A model generated the notes under the pieces. The model did no database searches. It was not told the origin of the DNA and saw only the letters and a list, made by a program, of their open reading frames with translations. From JAVVRI01 sp036654795 (GTDB lineage: Bacteria > Bacteroidota > Bacteroidia > Bacteroidales > Tannerellaceae), in assembly GCA_036654795.1 (NCBI GenBank), contig JAVVRI010000022.1:1-23094 (forward strand): DNA of 23,094 nt, read 5' to 3'. The translations under genes and the position numbers were made by a program. Below, piece by piece: positions 1 to 7,774 of this stretch (positions within the stretch are counted from its first letter, which is position 1; every line of letters starts with the position of its first letter).

Positions 1-235
1 GAGCACTCTTTAGGGAAATCCATCTGGGGGTAAAAGAACAGACTGTTGTTGAAGCAATCTGGGAGACCATCATACAAGTCGTGGCTATTGTTGCCATAGG
101 TTGCCCTGATCATTTTTGACGATCAATTACCAAAATGGAACTGCCCCATCAAACCAGCATAAATGACCATGTTATTTTTTACACGTTACTTTAGGCTCTG
201 GGAAGTGTAATAGAGAATAAAAACAACTACAACTC
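1..235. other. Left edge, no supported gene
   Basis: No gene can be supported here. Two open frames run off the left edge. On the minus strand an ATG at 111-113 opens a frame of 37 codons to the edge (begins MIRATYGNNSHDLYDGLP), with a stop four codons upstream. On the plus strand a start-less frame from position 3 ends at TGA 117-119. Both cannot be real, neither has a recognisable motif or ribosome binding site, and I do not recognise either product. The minus-strand frame has the more protein-like composition. From 120 to 235 I see only AT-rich intergenic sequence. Confidence 0.3.
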
Positions 236-266
236 TTTGTTTATTTAAAAAAAGGCTTTATCTTTG
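236..266 (+). promoter_or_regulatory. rpmH promoter
   Basis: TTTG at 236-239 and TATCTTTG at 259-266 are separated by 19 bp. This is an almost ideal match to the Bacteroidetes primary sigma factor consensus (TTTG, about 19 bp, TAnnTTTG). Transcription should begin around 272, giving a leader of about 40 nt before rpmH. Confidence 0.75.
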
Positions 267-313
267 CAGCCCAATAAGTATCTGAAGGTAATAATAAATA
301 ACATAGAGTAAAG

Positions 314-466
314 ATGAAAAGAACATTCCAACCTTCCAACAGAAAGAGAAAGAACAAGCACGGTTTCCGTTCAAGAATGGCAACAGCTAATGGTCGCAGA
401 GTATTAGCTTCTCGTCGTGCAAGAGGAAGAGCTAAATTAACAGTATCAGACGAATACAACGGATAA
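314..466 (+). CDS. rpmH: 50S ribosomal protein L34
   Basis: Encodes 50 residues, starting MKRTFQPSNRKRKNKHGF and ending TVSDEYNG. The N-terminal KRTFQPSNRKRK block, the HGFRSRM segment and the NGRRVLASRRARGRAKL stretch are the near-invariant signature of bacterial L34, a small, very basic protein of the large ribosomal subunit that binds 23S rRNA. The length is normal for Bacteroidales. The ATG is the only in-frame start and follows a strong promoter. The gene is monocistronic: a strong intrinsic terminator begins 25 bp after the stop. It is not beside dnaA or rnpA here, unlike the classical order in many other bacteria. Confidence 0.97.
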   Translation: MKRTFQPSNRKRKNKHGFRSRMATANGRRVLASRRARGRAKLTVSDEYNG

Positions 467-491
467 TTACTTCCAACTGTAGGTATCACAT

Positions 492-541
492 AAAGAAAGT
501 AAAGGTTTTTTGCTAAAAAGCCTTTACTTTCTTTGTTTTTA
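492..541 (+). terminator. Intrinsic terminator of rpmH
   Basis: A perfect 14-bp stem (492-505, AAAGAAAGTAAAGG, paired with 521-534) closes a short loop and is followed by a T-rich tract at 535-541. Inner T and A runs can extend the stem. It separates rpmH from the operon that starts at 621. Confidence 0.85.
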
Positions 542-586
542 TAGCTTTGTATCGGTCAGAAGTAACACTATGTGATGTTTTTTTTC

Positions 587-594
587 TACTTTTG
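587..594 (+). promoter_or_regulatory. -7 element of the PASTA-ddl-nadE operon
   Basis: TACTTTTG matches the Bacteroidetes -7 consensus TAnnTTTG and ends 26 bp before the first ATG of the operon. No TTTG box lies at the usual upstream distance; the nearest (546-549) is too far. I therefore call it on the -7 box and its position only. Confidence 0.45.
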
Positions 595-620
595 ACCCGC
601 CGACAAATACGTGCATAGAA

Positions 621-1250
621 ATGAAAGACTTTTTTATAAAACTGATAAAGAATCCGTTCGCGTTTAATCTGCTTCTAGCAGTGGTTGTTTCGGGAGCTGT
701 GATATACGGCGCGCTGAAATGGCTAGACGGATACACTCTGCACAATGAGGCAGTAGTTGTGCCGGACGTTAAAGGGCTGACCATTGAAAAAGCAGCCGAA
801 TTTTTGAGCAGCAGTGGTTTACGATACAACGTAATCGACTCTGTTTTCTCTAAAGATGTAGCCCCTGGCACAATTGTGGAGTTAATACCCGCCTCAGGAC
901 AAAAGGTAAAAGCCGGACGCATTGTGTTCGTGACCATTAACGCAACAACATCGCAAATGGCAACAATTCCGGAGGTGGCTGATCTTTCCTTCCGCCAAGC
1001 ATACGCGCTACTGAAAGCACGCGGATTTGAATCCATCGAAATTGCATACGTGCCCGGTGACTTTAAAGACTTGGCACAAAGCGTAGAGCTTCACGGACGT
1101 ACCTTGAGCAAAGGCGACCACGCTCCTCTCTCAGCCCAACTTATACTCAAAGTTAGCAACGGCGAAGCTGAGCCCCTATTACCCGACTCCTCTTTTAACG
1201 AAGATACGGAAGTGGAAGAGTTGAATAGCGAAGAAGAAAAGTGGTTTTAA
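621..1250 (+). CDS. Stand-alone PASTA-domain membrane protein
   Basis: 209 residues. A short basic cytoplasmic N-terminus is followed by one membrane segment (about residues 13-35, FNLLLAVVVSGAVIYGALKW). Two PASTA domains come next (about 46-112 and 113-180), seen from the repeated VVVPDVKGLTIEKAAEFL / ATIPEVADLSFRQAYALL pattern and the P-x-x-G-Q / hydrophobic strand endings. The C-terminus is strongly acidic (EDTEVEELNSEEEKWF). PASTA domains bind peptidoglycan fragments or act as structural spacers, most often attached to Ser/Thr kinases or penicillin-binding proteins. No kinase or transpeptidase domain is present, so the protein is probably a membrane-anchored periplasmic wall-sensing or scaffold protein. 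It is first in an operon with rluD (1 bp gap) and ddl, which fits a cell-wall role. Exact function unknown. Confidence 0.85.
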   Translation: MKDFFIKLIKNPFAFNLLLAVVVSGAVIYGALKWLDGYTLHNEAVVVPDVKGLTIEKAAEFLSSSGLRYNVIDSVFSKDVAPGTIVELIPASGQKVKAGRIVFVTINATTSQMATIPEVADLSFRQAYALLKARGFESIEIAYVPGDFKDLAQSVELHGRTLSKGDHAPLSAQLILKVSNGEAEPLLPDSSFNEDTEVEELNSEEEKWF

Positions 1251-1251
1251 G

Positions 1252-2328
1252 ATGGATGAATTTTTAGAAGAACTGGATGATGAACAAGTAGACGACTTGT
1301 TAGACGTTGAAGAAGGAGAAGATACGCCTCAACTATACGAACACTTTCGCTTTGTATCCGACAAGGGACAATCCCTGATACGTGTAGATAAATTTCTGGT
1401 AGACCGTATGTTTAGCGCTACCCGGAACCGCATCCAGCTAGCTGCTGAAGCCGGTTGCATACTGGCTAACGGAAAGCCTGTAAAAAGTAACTATCGCGTG
1501 AAGCCGGAGGATGTGATCACCATCGTGATGACCCGTCCGCGCCGCGAAATGGAAATACTGCCTGAAGATATTCCCCTCAATATAGTATATGAAGATGAAG
1601 ACCTACTGGTCGTAAACAAACCTGCCGGATTGGTGGTACATCCGGGACATGGCAACTATACCGGCACGTTGGTAAACGCCCTTGCTTGGTATCTGCGTAA
1701 TGACCCCTATTACGACCCAGCCGATCCGCGCCTTGGCTTGGTGCACCGCATAGACAAAGATACTTCCGGACTGCTGGTTGTGGCAAAAAAGCCCGAAGCA
1801 AAAGCCAATCTGAGCATGCAATTCTTCCACAAGACGACCAAACGCAACTATCGCGCCTTGGTGTGGGGTATTGTGCAGGAGGACGAAGGACGCATCGAAG
1901 GAAACATTGGTCGCAATCCGCGCGACCGCATGCAAATGACCGTCTTTCCTGAAGGCGATCAGGGTAAGACAGCCGTTACCCACTACACCGTGCTTGAACG
2001 GCTAGGCTACGTTACGTTGGTAGAGTGTCGCCTTGAAACCGGCCGTACGCATCAAATACGGGCACACATGAAATATATAGGACATGTCCTCTTCAACGAT
2101 GCTCGTTACGGAGGCAATGATATACTGAAAGGTACAACCTTTACCAAATACAAGCAGTTCGTCCAAAACTGCTTCTCACTATGCCCTCGTCAGGCGCTGC
2201 ATGCCAAAACGCTGGGCTTTATTCACCCCACGACAGGGCAGGAGATGTTTTTCGACTCCGACATACCCGATGATATGAGCCAGCTCATTGAGCGATGGCG
2301 TATGTATGCAAACACTAAAGAATTGTAA
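1252..2328 (+). CDS. rluD: RluA/RluD-family 23S rRNA pseudouridine synthase
   Basis: 358 residues. An unusually acidic N-terminal extension (residues 1-25, nearly every second residue D or E) precedes an S4 RNA-binding domain (about 42-100, RVDKFLVDRMF...NRIQLAAEAGCILANGK). The pseudouridine synthase catalytic domain runs from about 110 to 325. The catalytic motif HRIDKDTSGLLVVAK is intact, with the catalytic aspartate at 168; the KPAGLVVHPG and GRTHQIRAH motifs are also present. The family isomerises uridines in 23S rRNA helix 69 (RluD) or related sites; the precise target cannot be read from sequence. The ATG lies 1 bp after the PASTA gene stop, so translation is probably coupled. ddl follows after 2 bp. 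Confidence 0.92.
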   Translation: MDEFLEELDDEQVDDLLDVEEGEDTPQLYEHFRFVSDKGQSLIRVDKFLVDRMFSATRNRIQLAAEAGCILANGKPVKSNYRVKPEDVITIVMTRPRREMEILPEDIPLNIVYEDEDLLVVNKPAGLVVHPGHGNYTGTLVNALAWYLRNDPYYDPADPRLGLVHRIDKDTSGLLVVAKKPEAKANLSMQFFHKTTKRNYRALVWGIVQEDEGRIEGNIGRNPRDRMQMTVFPEGDQGKTAVTHYTVLERLGYVTLVECRLETGRTHQIRAHMKYIGHVLFNDARYGGNDILKGTTFTKYKQFVQNCFSLCPRQALHAKTLGFIHPTTGQEMFFDSDIPDDMSQLIERWRMYANTKEL

Positions 2329-2330
2329 AA

Positions 2331-3323
2331 ATGAAAAAGAACATTGCTATCATAGCCGGGGGAGATTCCTCCGAAATAGTTGTTTCATTAAAAAGTGCAG
2401 AAGGAATCTACTCTTTTATTGATAAAGACAAATATAATTTATATATTGCCCTCGTTAAGAAGGGCGAGTGGTCGGTGAAGCTCCCAGAAGGAGTTTTTAC
2501 ACCGATAGACAAGAATGATTTTAGTTTCCGTGAAGCCGGTAATGTGAAACATTTTGATTTTGCTTACATTACGATTCATGGTACACCGGGAGAGAACGGC
2601 TTGCTGCAGGGTTACTTCGAGATGATAGGATTACCTTATTCATCCTGTGGAGTGCTGGCAAGCGCGCTTACCTTTAATAAATTCGCTTGCAATAATTACT
2701 TGCGTAGTTTTAACATAGATGTGGCACCGTCCATCCGATTGTTCAAAGGACAAAAGATAACGGATAGCCAGGTAATAGAGCAGTTGGGATTACCCATCTT
2801 CGTAAAACCCAATGATGGCGGAAGCAGTTTCGGCGTAACGAAGGTAAAAGAAGCAAGCCAATTGCAACCGGCCATAACCAAAGCCTTTGCAGAAGGAAAG
2901 GAAGTGATACTGGAGAGTTTTATTGCCGGCACAGAAGTGACTTGCGGCTGTTACAAAGTGAAAGACAAAGAGGTGGTATTTCCACTGACCGAAGTGGTCA
3001 CTACAAATGAATTTTTCGACTTCGATGCCAAGTATAACGGACAGGTAGATGAAATAACTCCCGCCCGCATTTCGGCCAAACTAACTGAAAAGATACAGAA
3101 AGAGACGTTGAAAATATATGATCTACTGGGGGCCAACGGGCTGATTCGTGTGGATTTCATCATCCAAGAAAACGGTGATCCACGTATGTTGGAAGTAAAC
3201 ACGACACCAGGTATGACGGCTACTAGTTTTATTCCGCAGCAAATACGTGCTGCCGGCTTAGACATAAAAGATGTAATGACGGATATAATTGAATATAACT
3301 ATCAATTATCAATTGTCAATTAA
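2331..3323 (+). CDS. ddl: D-alanine--D-alanine ligase
   Basis: 330 residues, normal for Ddl. This cytoplasmic ATP-grasp enzyme joins two D-alanines for the peptidoglycan stem peptide. Visible signatures are the N-terminal GGDSSEIVVSLKSA (binding Glu15 and Ser19), the ATP-binding FVKPNDGGSSFGVTKV loop, and the C-terminal magnesium/substrate block MLEVNTTPGMTATSFIPQQ. The GGxSxE motif is followed by IVVS rather than the common HxVS, a variation I believe is tolerated in this family. It lies in the envelope operon, 2 bp after rluD and 11 bp before the acyltransferase gene. Codon choice is slightly more AT-rich than in its neighbours, especially at the 5' end. Vancomycin-type D-Lac or D-Ser specificity cannot be excluded by eye but nothing suggests it. 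Confidence 0.95.
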   Translation: MKKNIAIIAGGDSSEIVVSLKSAEGIYSFIDKDKYNLYIALVKKGEWSVKLPEGVFTPIDKNDFSFREAGNVKHFDFAYITIHGTPGENGLLQGYFEMIGLPYSSCGVLASALTFNKFACNNYLRSFNIDVAPSIRLFKGQKITDSQVIEQLGLPIFVKPNDGGSSFGVTKVKEASQLQPAITKAFAEGKEVILESFIAGTEVTCGCYKVKDKEVVFPLTEVVTTNEFFDFDAKYNGQVDEITPARISAKLTEKIQKETLKIYDLLGANGLIRVDFIIQENGDPRMLEVNTTPGMTATSFIPQQIRAAGLDIKDVMTDIIEYNYQLSIVN

Positions 3324-3334
3324 AAAAATAAGAT

Positions 3335-4501
3335 ATGGATACAGAAACAGTTTCCCTGAATTTCGATGACATTCGTCCGGTTAATAATGACGAGGTGAAG
3401 GATGCAATAGAGGAATTGATTGCAAACGACGATTTCGAACGAGCCTTACGCTATATTAAACCGACGTTGGACAAGGATGATTTTGTCCGTTCCATGCGCG
3501 CCTGTAAAACAAAAGAGGAGTTTAAGTCCATCTTGGCCTATGACGCTGTGATGACTGTTGCTCGACAGACAACCTTCTCGCTCACCATCTCCGGCCGAAG
3601 CCGTTTGCCGAAAGATAAAAAGCCTTGTACCTTTATCTCGAACCATCGAGATATTGTGCTGGATGCCTCCTTCCTCAACGTCATGTTATATGATGTAGGG
3701 TATGATATGACACAGGTAGCTATTGGAGACAACCTGCTGATTCGTCCATGGATCAAGACACTGGTGCGTTTGAATAACAGTTTCATTGTAAAGCGCGGCG
3801 TATCCGTACGACAGATGTTGGAAGTAAGCGGCACTCTTTCCGCCTATATCCACCATACCATCAAAGAAACGAAAGAATCAGTATGGATAGCACAACGCGA
3901 AGGTCGCGCAAAAGATTCGGACGATAAGACACAAGGTAGCATGCTAAAAATGCTAAATATGGGTGGAGATAAAGACGTACTCACAAACCTAATGGAACTG
4001 AACATCGTACCGGTAGCCATCTCCTATGAGCTCGATCCTTGCGACTTCCTCAAAGCAAAAGAGTTCCAGCAGAAGAGAGACGATCCCGACTTCGTGAAAA
4101 GCCAACGGGACGATCTGCTGAATATGGAGACCGGCATCCTCAACAATAAGGGACGCGTACACTTTACCATCGCTGCGCCTATCAACGAGGCTTTGAGCAA
4201 ACTGGAAAAGGGCTTGGAAAAGAACGAAGTAATTGCAGCCGCCGCCTCCATCATTGATAAGGAGATATACAAGCATTACCGCTTCTACCCCTGCAATTAT
4301 GTGGCCTACGACATGCTGACAGGCAGCAAGCGCTTCAGTACAAACTATGGACCCAAAGACAAAATGCTCTTCGAAGACTACCTGCAAGGACAATTGGATA
4401 AGATTGTATTACCCAAAAAAGACGAGGCATTCCTTCGTACAAAGATTCTGGAAATGTACACCAATCCGCTAAAGAATCATTTAGCGAACAAAGAAGAATA
4501 G
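3335..4501 (+). CDS. 1-acylglycerol-3-phosphate acyltransferase-like protein
   Basis: 388 residues. The PlsC/GPAT-type acyltransferase core starts near residue 95: CTFISNHRDIVLDASFLN carries the catalytic His104 and Asp110, and WIAQREGRAKDSDD is the EGR substrate-phosphate motif. About 90 residues of acidic, helical N-terminus precede it and a long C-terminal extension follows. The spacing His-x5-Asp differs from the textbook His-x4-Asp. The family transfers acyl chains to glycerol phosphates for phospholipid synthesis. No convincing transmembrane segment is visible, so it is likely a peripheral membrane protein. It sits between ddl (11 bp) and nadE (6 bp) in one operon. Whether it acylates lysophosphatidate, glycerol-3-phosphate or another acceptor is not decidable here. 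Confidence 0.85.
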   Translation: MDTETVSLNFDDIRPVNNDEVKDAIEELIANDDFERALRYIKPTLDKDDFVRSMRACKTKEEFKSILAYDAVMTVARQTTFSLTISGRSRLPKDKKPCTFISNHRDIVLDASFLNVMLYDVGYDMTQVAIGDNLLIRPWIKTLVRLNNSFIVKRGVSVRQMLEVSGTLSAYIHHTIKETKESVWIAQREGRAKDSDDKTQGSMLKMLNMGGDKDVLTNLMELNIVPVAISYELDPCDFLKAKEFQQKRDDPDFVKSQRDDLLNMETGILNNKGRVHFTIAAPINEALSKLEKGLEKNEVIAAAASIIDKEIYKHYRFYPCNYVAYDMLTGSKRFSTNYGPKDKMLFEDYLQGQLDKIVLPKKDEAFLRTKILEMYTNPLKNHLANKEE

Positions 4502-4507
4502 GAATAT

Positions 4508-6436
4508 ATGAATCATGGATTTATACGTGTAGCGGCTGCCATCCCGAAAGTGATGGTGGCCGATTGCGCATCTAACAGTGAGCAAATTGAGCAGCTCATG
4601 CGCAAAGCCTGCAAAGAAGGAGTAGAAATAATCTGCTTTCCGGAGCTATCCATCACTGGATATACATGTGGTGACCTCTTTCACCAGCAAATCCTTATTG
4701 AGGAAGCAGAAAGTACCCTTGCAGCATTACTCCGGCAAACCGCCGGCTTGGCGACAGCCGCTATTATCGGGATGCCACTCGTGGTAGAGGGCAAACTATT
4801 CAACACAGCCGTCGCCTTCCAGCAGGGTGCGATTCTGGGGGTAGTACCTAAAAGTTACCTGCCAAACTACAGCGAGTTTCAAGAGAAACGTTGGTTTGTC
4901 CCCGCACAAGAAGCACGAGTAGACACCATCACCCTTTGCGGACAAACCGTCCCGTTCGGCACCGACTTGCTGTTTAAAGACGCGAATAGAAAGGCAGATA
5001 CCTGCTTTGGCATTGAGATATGCGAAGATCTCTGGGTACCCAATCAACCCAGTTCACGCCTAGCTATGCAAGGGGCACACGTCCTGTTCAACCCTTCGGC
5101 ATGCAACGAACGGATGGGGGTAGCAAACTATGTGAAGCAGCTAGTCATCGGACAGTCTGCACGCTGCTTTGCCGGATATATTTACACATCGGCCGGCTAT
5201 GGCGAGTCTACGACGGATGTAGTCTTTGCCGGCAATGCCTTCATTGCCGAAGCCGGCACGCTTCTGGCTGAAAGCAAGCGGTATGATATGGAAGGACAAC
5301 TACTCATCTCCGATATTGATCTGGATGCACTACGCTCAGACCGCCTGCGTTGTAGCTCCTTCACAGAAGGAGTAAGTAACAGCACCCCTCGCATGATCCT
5401 CTTCCACACGGGAGAGGCAACTCCTTCCCCTCTACTCCGCCCACTAACAAACAACCCAATGGTGCCGGAGGAAGACGGACGCGCCGCACTCATGGAGGAG
5501 GCTTTCCACATACAAGCACTCGGACTGGCCAAACGCATGAGCCACGCACATGCCCAAACACTCCTGATCGGCATATCCGGCGGACTGGACTCCACACTGG
5601 CACTGCTTGTAGCCGTTAAGGCGTGCGACCTGCTTGGCTTGCCTCACACCACCGTGATCGGCATTACTATGCCCGGCTTCGGCACGACAGACCGCACCTA
5701 CAACAATGCACTCGCACTCATGACATCCCTCGGCATCACCCAACGCGAGATACCGATACGCGAGGCTTGCGAAGAGCATTTCCGTAACATCGGCCACGAC
5801 AGGCAGAAGCACGACATCACCTACGAGAACGCACAAGCACGCGAACGAACACAGATCTTGATGGACGTAGCCAACCAACAGAACGGACTTGTCGTCGGCA
5901 CCGGAGACCTCTCCGAGCTAGCACTTGGCTGGGCTACCTATAACGGCGACCACATGTCGATGTACGGCGTTAATGCCGGCTTGCCCAAAACTCTTATCCG
6001 CCACATTGTGCGCTGGGTGGCGGACATTCAAAGCAGCGAAGTGGTCACTCTTACCCTACGCGACATACTCGACACACCGATCAGTCCCGAACTGCTACCC
6101 GCTGCTGCCGACGGAACCATCGCGCAAAAGACAGAAGACCAAGTAGGCCCTTACGAACTGCACGACTTCTTCCTCTATTACCTCCTACGCTACGGTTTCC
6201 GTCCGCGGAAGATATACTTCCTCGCACAGCAAGCCTTTGCAGGGACATATACCGACGAGACACTGAAGAAGTGGCTTCGCACCTTCCTACGCCGGTTCTT
6301 TACGCAGCAGTTCAAACGCTCCTGCATGCCGGACGGGCCAAAGGTAATGGCTTTCAGTCTGTCGCCACGAGGAGACTGGCGCATGCCAAGCGACGCCTCG
6401 TCCGCACTCTGGCTAAGCGAAGCCGAAGCGCTGTAA
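4508..6436 (+). CDS. nadE: Glutamine-dependent NAD+ synthetase
   Basis: 642 residues, the size of the two-domain enzyme. The N-terminal nitrilase-type glutaminase domain (about 1-290) has the full triad: Glu46 in CFPELSITGY, Lys115 in VVPKSYLPNY and Cys172 in GIEICEDLW. The C-terminal synthetase domain (about 330-640) has the PP-loop SGGLDS at 357-362 and VVGTGDLSELALGW. It converts nicotinate adenine dinucleotide to NAD+ with ATP and ammonia channelled from glutamine. It is last in the operon; the following inverted repeat at 6501-6544 could stop read-through. The C-terminal third is richer in GC and in C-ending codons than the operon's earlier genes. Confidence 0.96.
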   Translation: MNHGFIRVAAAIPKVMVADCASNSEQIEQLMRKACKEGVEIICFPELSITGYTCGDLFHQQILIEEAESTLAALLRQTAGLATAAIIGMPLVVEGKLFNTAVAFQQGAILGVVPKSYLPNYSEFQEKRWFVPAQEARVDTITLCGQTVPFGTDLLFKDANRKADTCFGIEICEDLWVPNQPSSRLAMQGAHVLFNPSACNERMGVANYVKQLVIGQSARCFAGYIYTSAGYGESTTDVVFAGNAFIAEAGTLLAESKRYDMEGQLLISDIDLDALRSDRLRCSSFTEGVSNSTPRMILFHTGEATPSPLLRPLTNNPMVPEEDGRAALMEEAFHIQALGLAKRMSHAHAQTLLIGISGGLDSTLALLVAVKACDLLGLPHTTVIGITMPGFGTTDRTYNNALALMTSLGITQREIPIREACEEHFRNIGHDRQKHDITYENAQARERTQILMDVANQQNGLVVGTGDLSELALGWATYNGDHMSMYGVNAGLPKTLIRHIVRWVADIQSSEVVTLTLRDILDTPISPELLPAAADGTIAQKTEDQVGPYELHDFFLYYLLRYGFRPRKIYFLAQQAFAGTYTDETLKKWLRTFLRRFFTQQFKRSCMPDGPKVMAFSLSPRGDWRMPSDASSALWLSEAEAL

Positions 6437-6496
6437 GTAGCCGAAAGTGTGTTTCTTAACATAACTGTTTCGCAATCATAATGTAAGCAGTATTGC

Positions 6497-6504
6497 TACC
6501 TTTG
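6497..6504 (+). promoter_or_regulatory. -7 element of rocD-rocF
   Basis: TACCTTTG matches TAnnTTTG and is 61 bp upstream of the rocD ATG. No good upstream TTTG box is at the right distance; TTTC at 6468-6471 is 25 bp away, too far. The last four bases form the start of the inverted repeat at 6501-6544. Confidence 0.5.
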
Positions 6505-6544
6505 AGCCATTCACTACCGAATAACCGGCAGCGAATGGCTCAAA
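6501..6544. repeat. Inverted repeat overlapping the rocD promoter
   Basis: Perfect 12-bp arms, TTTGAGCCATTC (6501-6512) and GAATGGCTCAAA (6533-6544), flank a 20-nt centre. The left arm begins inside the -7 box, so the element spans promoter, start site and leader. It could be an operator for an arginine- or ornithine-responsive regulator, or a hairpin terminating nadE read-through (followed by TCATTTT), or both. The repeat is seen; the role is inference. Confidence 0.7.
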
Positions 6545-6565
6545 TCATTTTAAACCTATAGCATT

Positions 6566-7774
6566 ATGAAAACAGAAGATTACATCACCCGTGAGGCTAC
6601 CTATGGGGCGCACAACTATCACCCCCTGCCAGTTGTCCTTCAAAAAGGAAAAGGCGTATTTGTTTGGGACGTAGAAGGGAAACGCTACTTCGACTACCTT
6701 TCCGGTTACTCCGCCCTGAGCCAAGGACACTGTCATCCGCGAATTATCCGTGCGCTCAAAGAGCAAGCCGATCAGTTAACGCTCGTTTCGCGTGCATTCT
6801 ATGCGGATGTATTAGGTGAATATATGGAATTTACCTGCCGCTTTTTTGGTTATGACAAACTACTCCCGATGAATACCGGAGCCGAGGCTGTGGAAACAGC
6901 CCTCAAACTTTGCCGCCGCTGGAGCTATCGCGTGAAAGGCATTGCGCCAGAACAGGCTAAAATCATTGTATGCAGCGAAAACTTCCACGGCCGCACCATC
7001 GCCATCATCTCCATGAGCACCGACCCTAGTTCGTATGCCGACTTCGGCCCCTACGCTCCTGGATTTATCAAGATACAATATAATAATGTAGAAGCACTGC
7101 GCGAAGCGCTGAATGATCCTAGCGTAGCCGGCTTTCTGGTTGAGCCTATTCAGGGCGAAGCCGGCGTAGTCGTGCCGGACGATGGATACCTGCGCACGTG
7201 CTACGAGCTTTGCCACGAACACAACGTGCTTTTTATGGCGGACGAGATACAGTCCGGCATCGGGCGAAGCGGCAAATTGCTGGCTTGCGACTATGAAGGC
7301 GTTCATCCGGACATTCTTATTCTGGGCAAAGCCCTCTCAGGAGGTGTTACACCCGTTTCCGCCGTGTTGGCAAACGACGAGATTATGCTCACCATTGCCC
7401 CCGGCGAACATGGCTCCACCTACGGAGGCAATCCGTTGGCAGCCCGTGTAGGCATTGCCGCCCTAGAGGTGGTACGCGACGAACACTTGGCCGAAAATGC
7501 TTACGCAATGGGCAAACTATTCCGTAGTGAGATGAGAAAGATAGACAATCCGATGATCAAACTGGTGCGTGGCAAAGGTCTTCTCAATGCCGTAGTAACC
7601 GAACCCTGCGAAGGCAAGACGGCTTGGGACATCTGCCTCGCCTTGATGAAAAACGGACTCATCGCCAAACCGACCCACGAACATACCATTCGCTTCACCC
7701 CTCCACTTATCATCACCGAGGAGCAGGTCATGGAATCCATTGATATTATACGAAAAACATTGGCGGAAATATGA
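6566..7774 (+). CDS. rocD: Ornithine--oxo-acid transaminase
   Basis: 402 residues, class III PLP-dependent aminotransferase. It has the ornithine-aminotransferase N-terminus YGAHNYHPLPVVLQKGKG, the cofactor-binding NTGAEAVETALK, VEPIQGEAGV, LFMADEIQSG (Asp226 contacts the PLP pyridine) and the Schiff-base lysine Lys255 in ILGKALSGG. It moves the delta-amino group of ornithine to 2-oxoglutarate, giving glutamate-5-semialdehyde and glutamate in the cytoplasm. The YGAHNYHP block separates it from acetylornithine and GABA aminotransferases. Its stop overlaps the arginase start (ATGA), so the two are translated together and supply the two consecutive steps from arginine to glutamate semialdehyde. 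Confidence 0.93.
   Translation: MKTEDYITREATYGAHNYHPLPVVLQKGKGVFVWDVEGKRYFDYLSGYSALSQGHCHPRIIRALKEQADQLTLVSRAFYADVLGEYMEFTCRFFGYDKLLPMNTGAEAVETALKLCRRWSYRVKGIAPEQAKIIVCSENFHGRTIAIISMSTDPSSYADFGPYAPGFIKIQYNNVEALREALNDPSVAGFLVEPIQGEAGVVVPDDGYLRTCYELCHEHNVLFMADEIQSGIGRSGKLLACDYEGVHPDILILGKALSGGVTPVSAVLANDEIMLTIAPGEHGSTYGGNPLAARVGIAALEVVRDEHLAENAYAMGKLFRSEMRKIDNPMIKLVRGKGLLNAVVTEPCEGKTAWDICLALMKNGLIAKPTHEHTIRFTPPLIITEEQVMESIDIIRKTLAEI

Noticed and set aside
241..489. 82-codon minus-strand frame
   Set aside because: Lies wholly over rpmH and its terminator; composition is that of an antisense shadow.
539..1036. 165-codon minus-strand frame
   Set aside because: Antisense to the PASTA gene, which has clear domains and a signal for expression.
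5444..5878. 144-codon minus-strand frame
   Set aside because: Antisense to the NAD synthetase domain; no recognisable motif.
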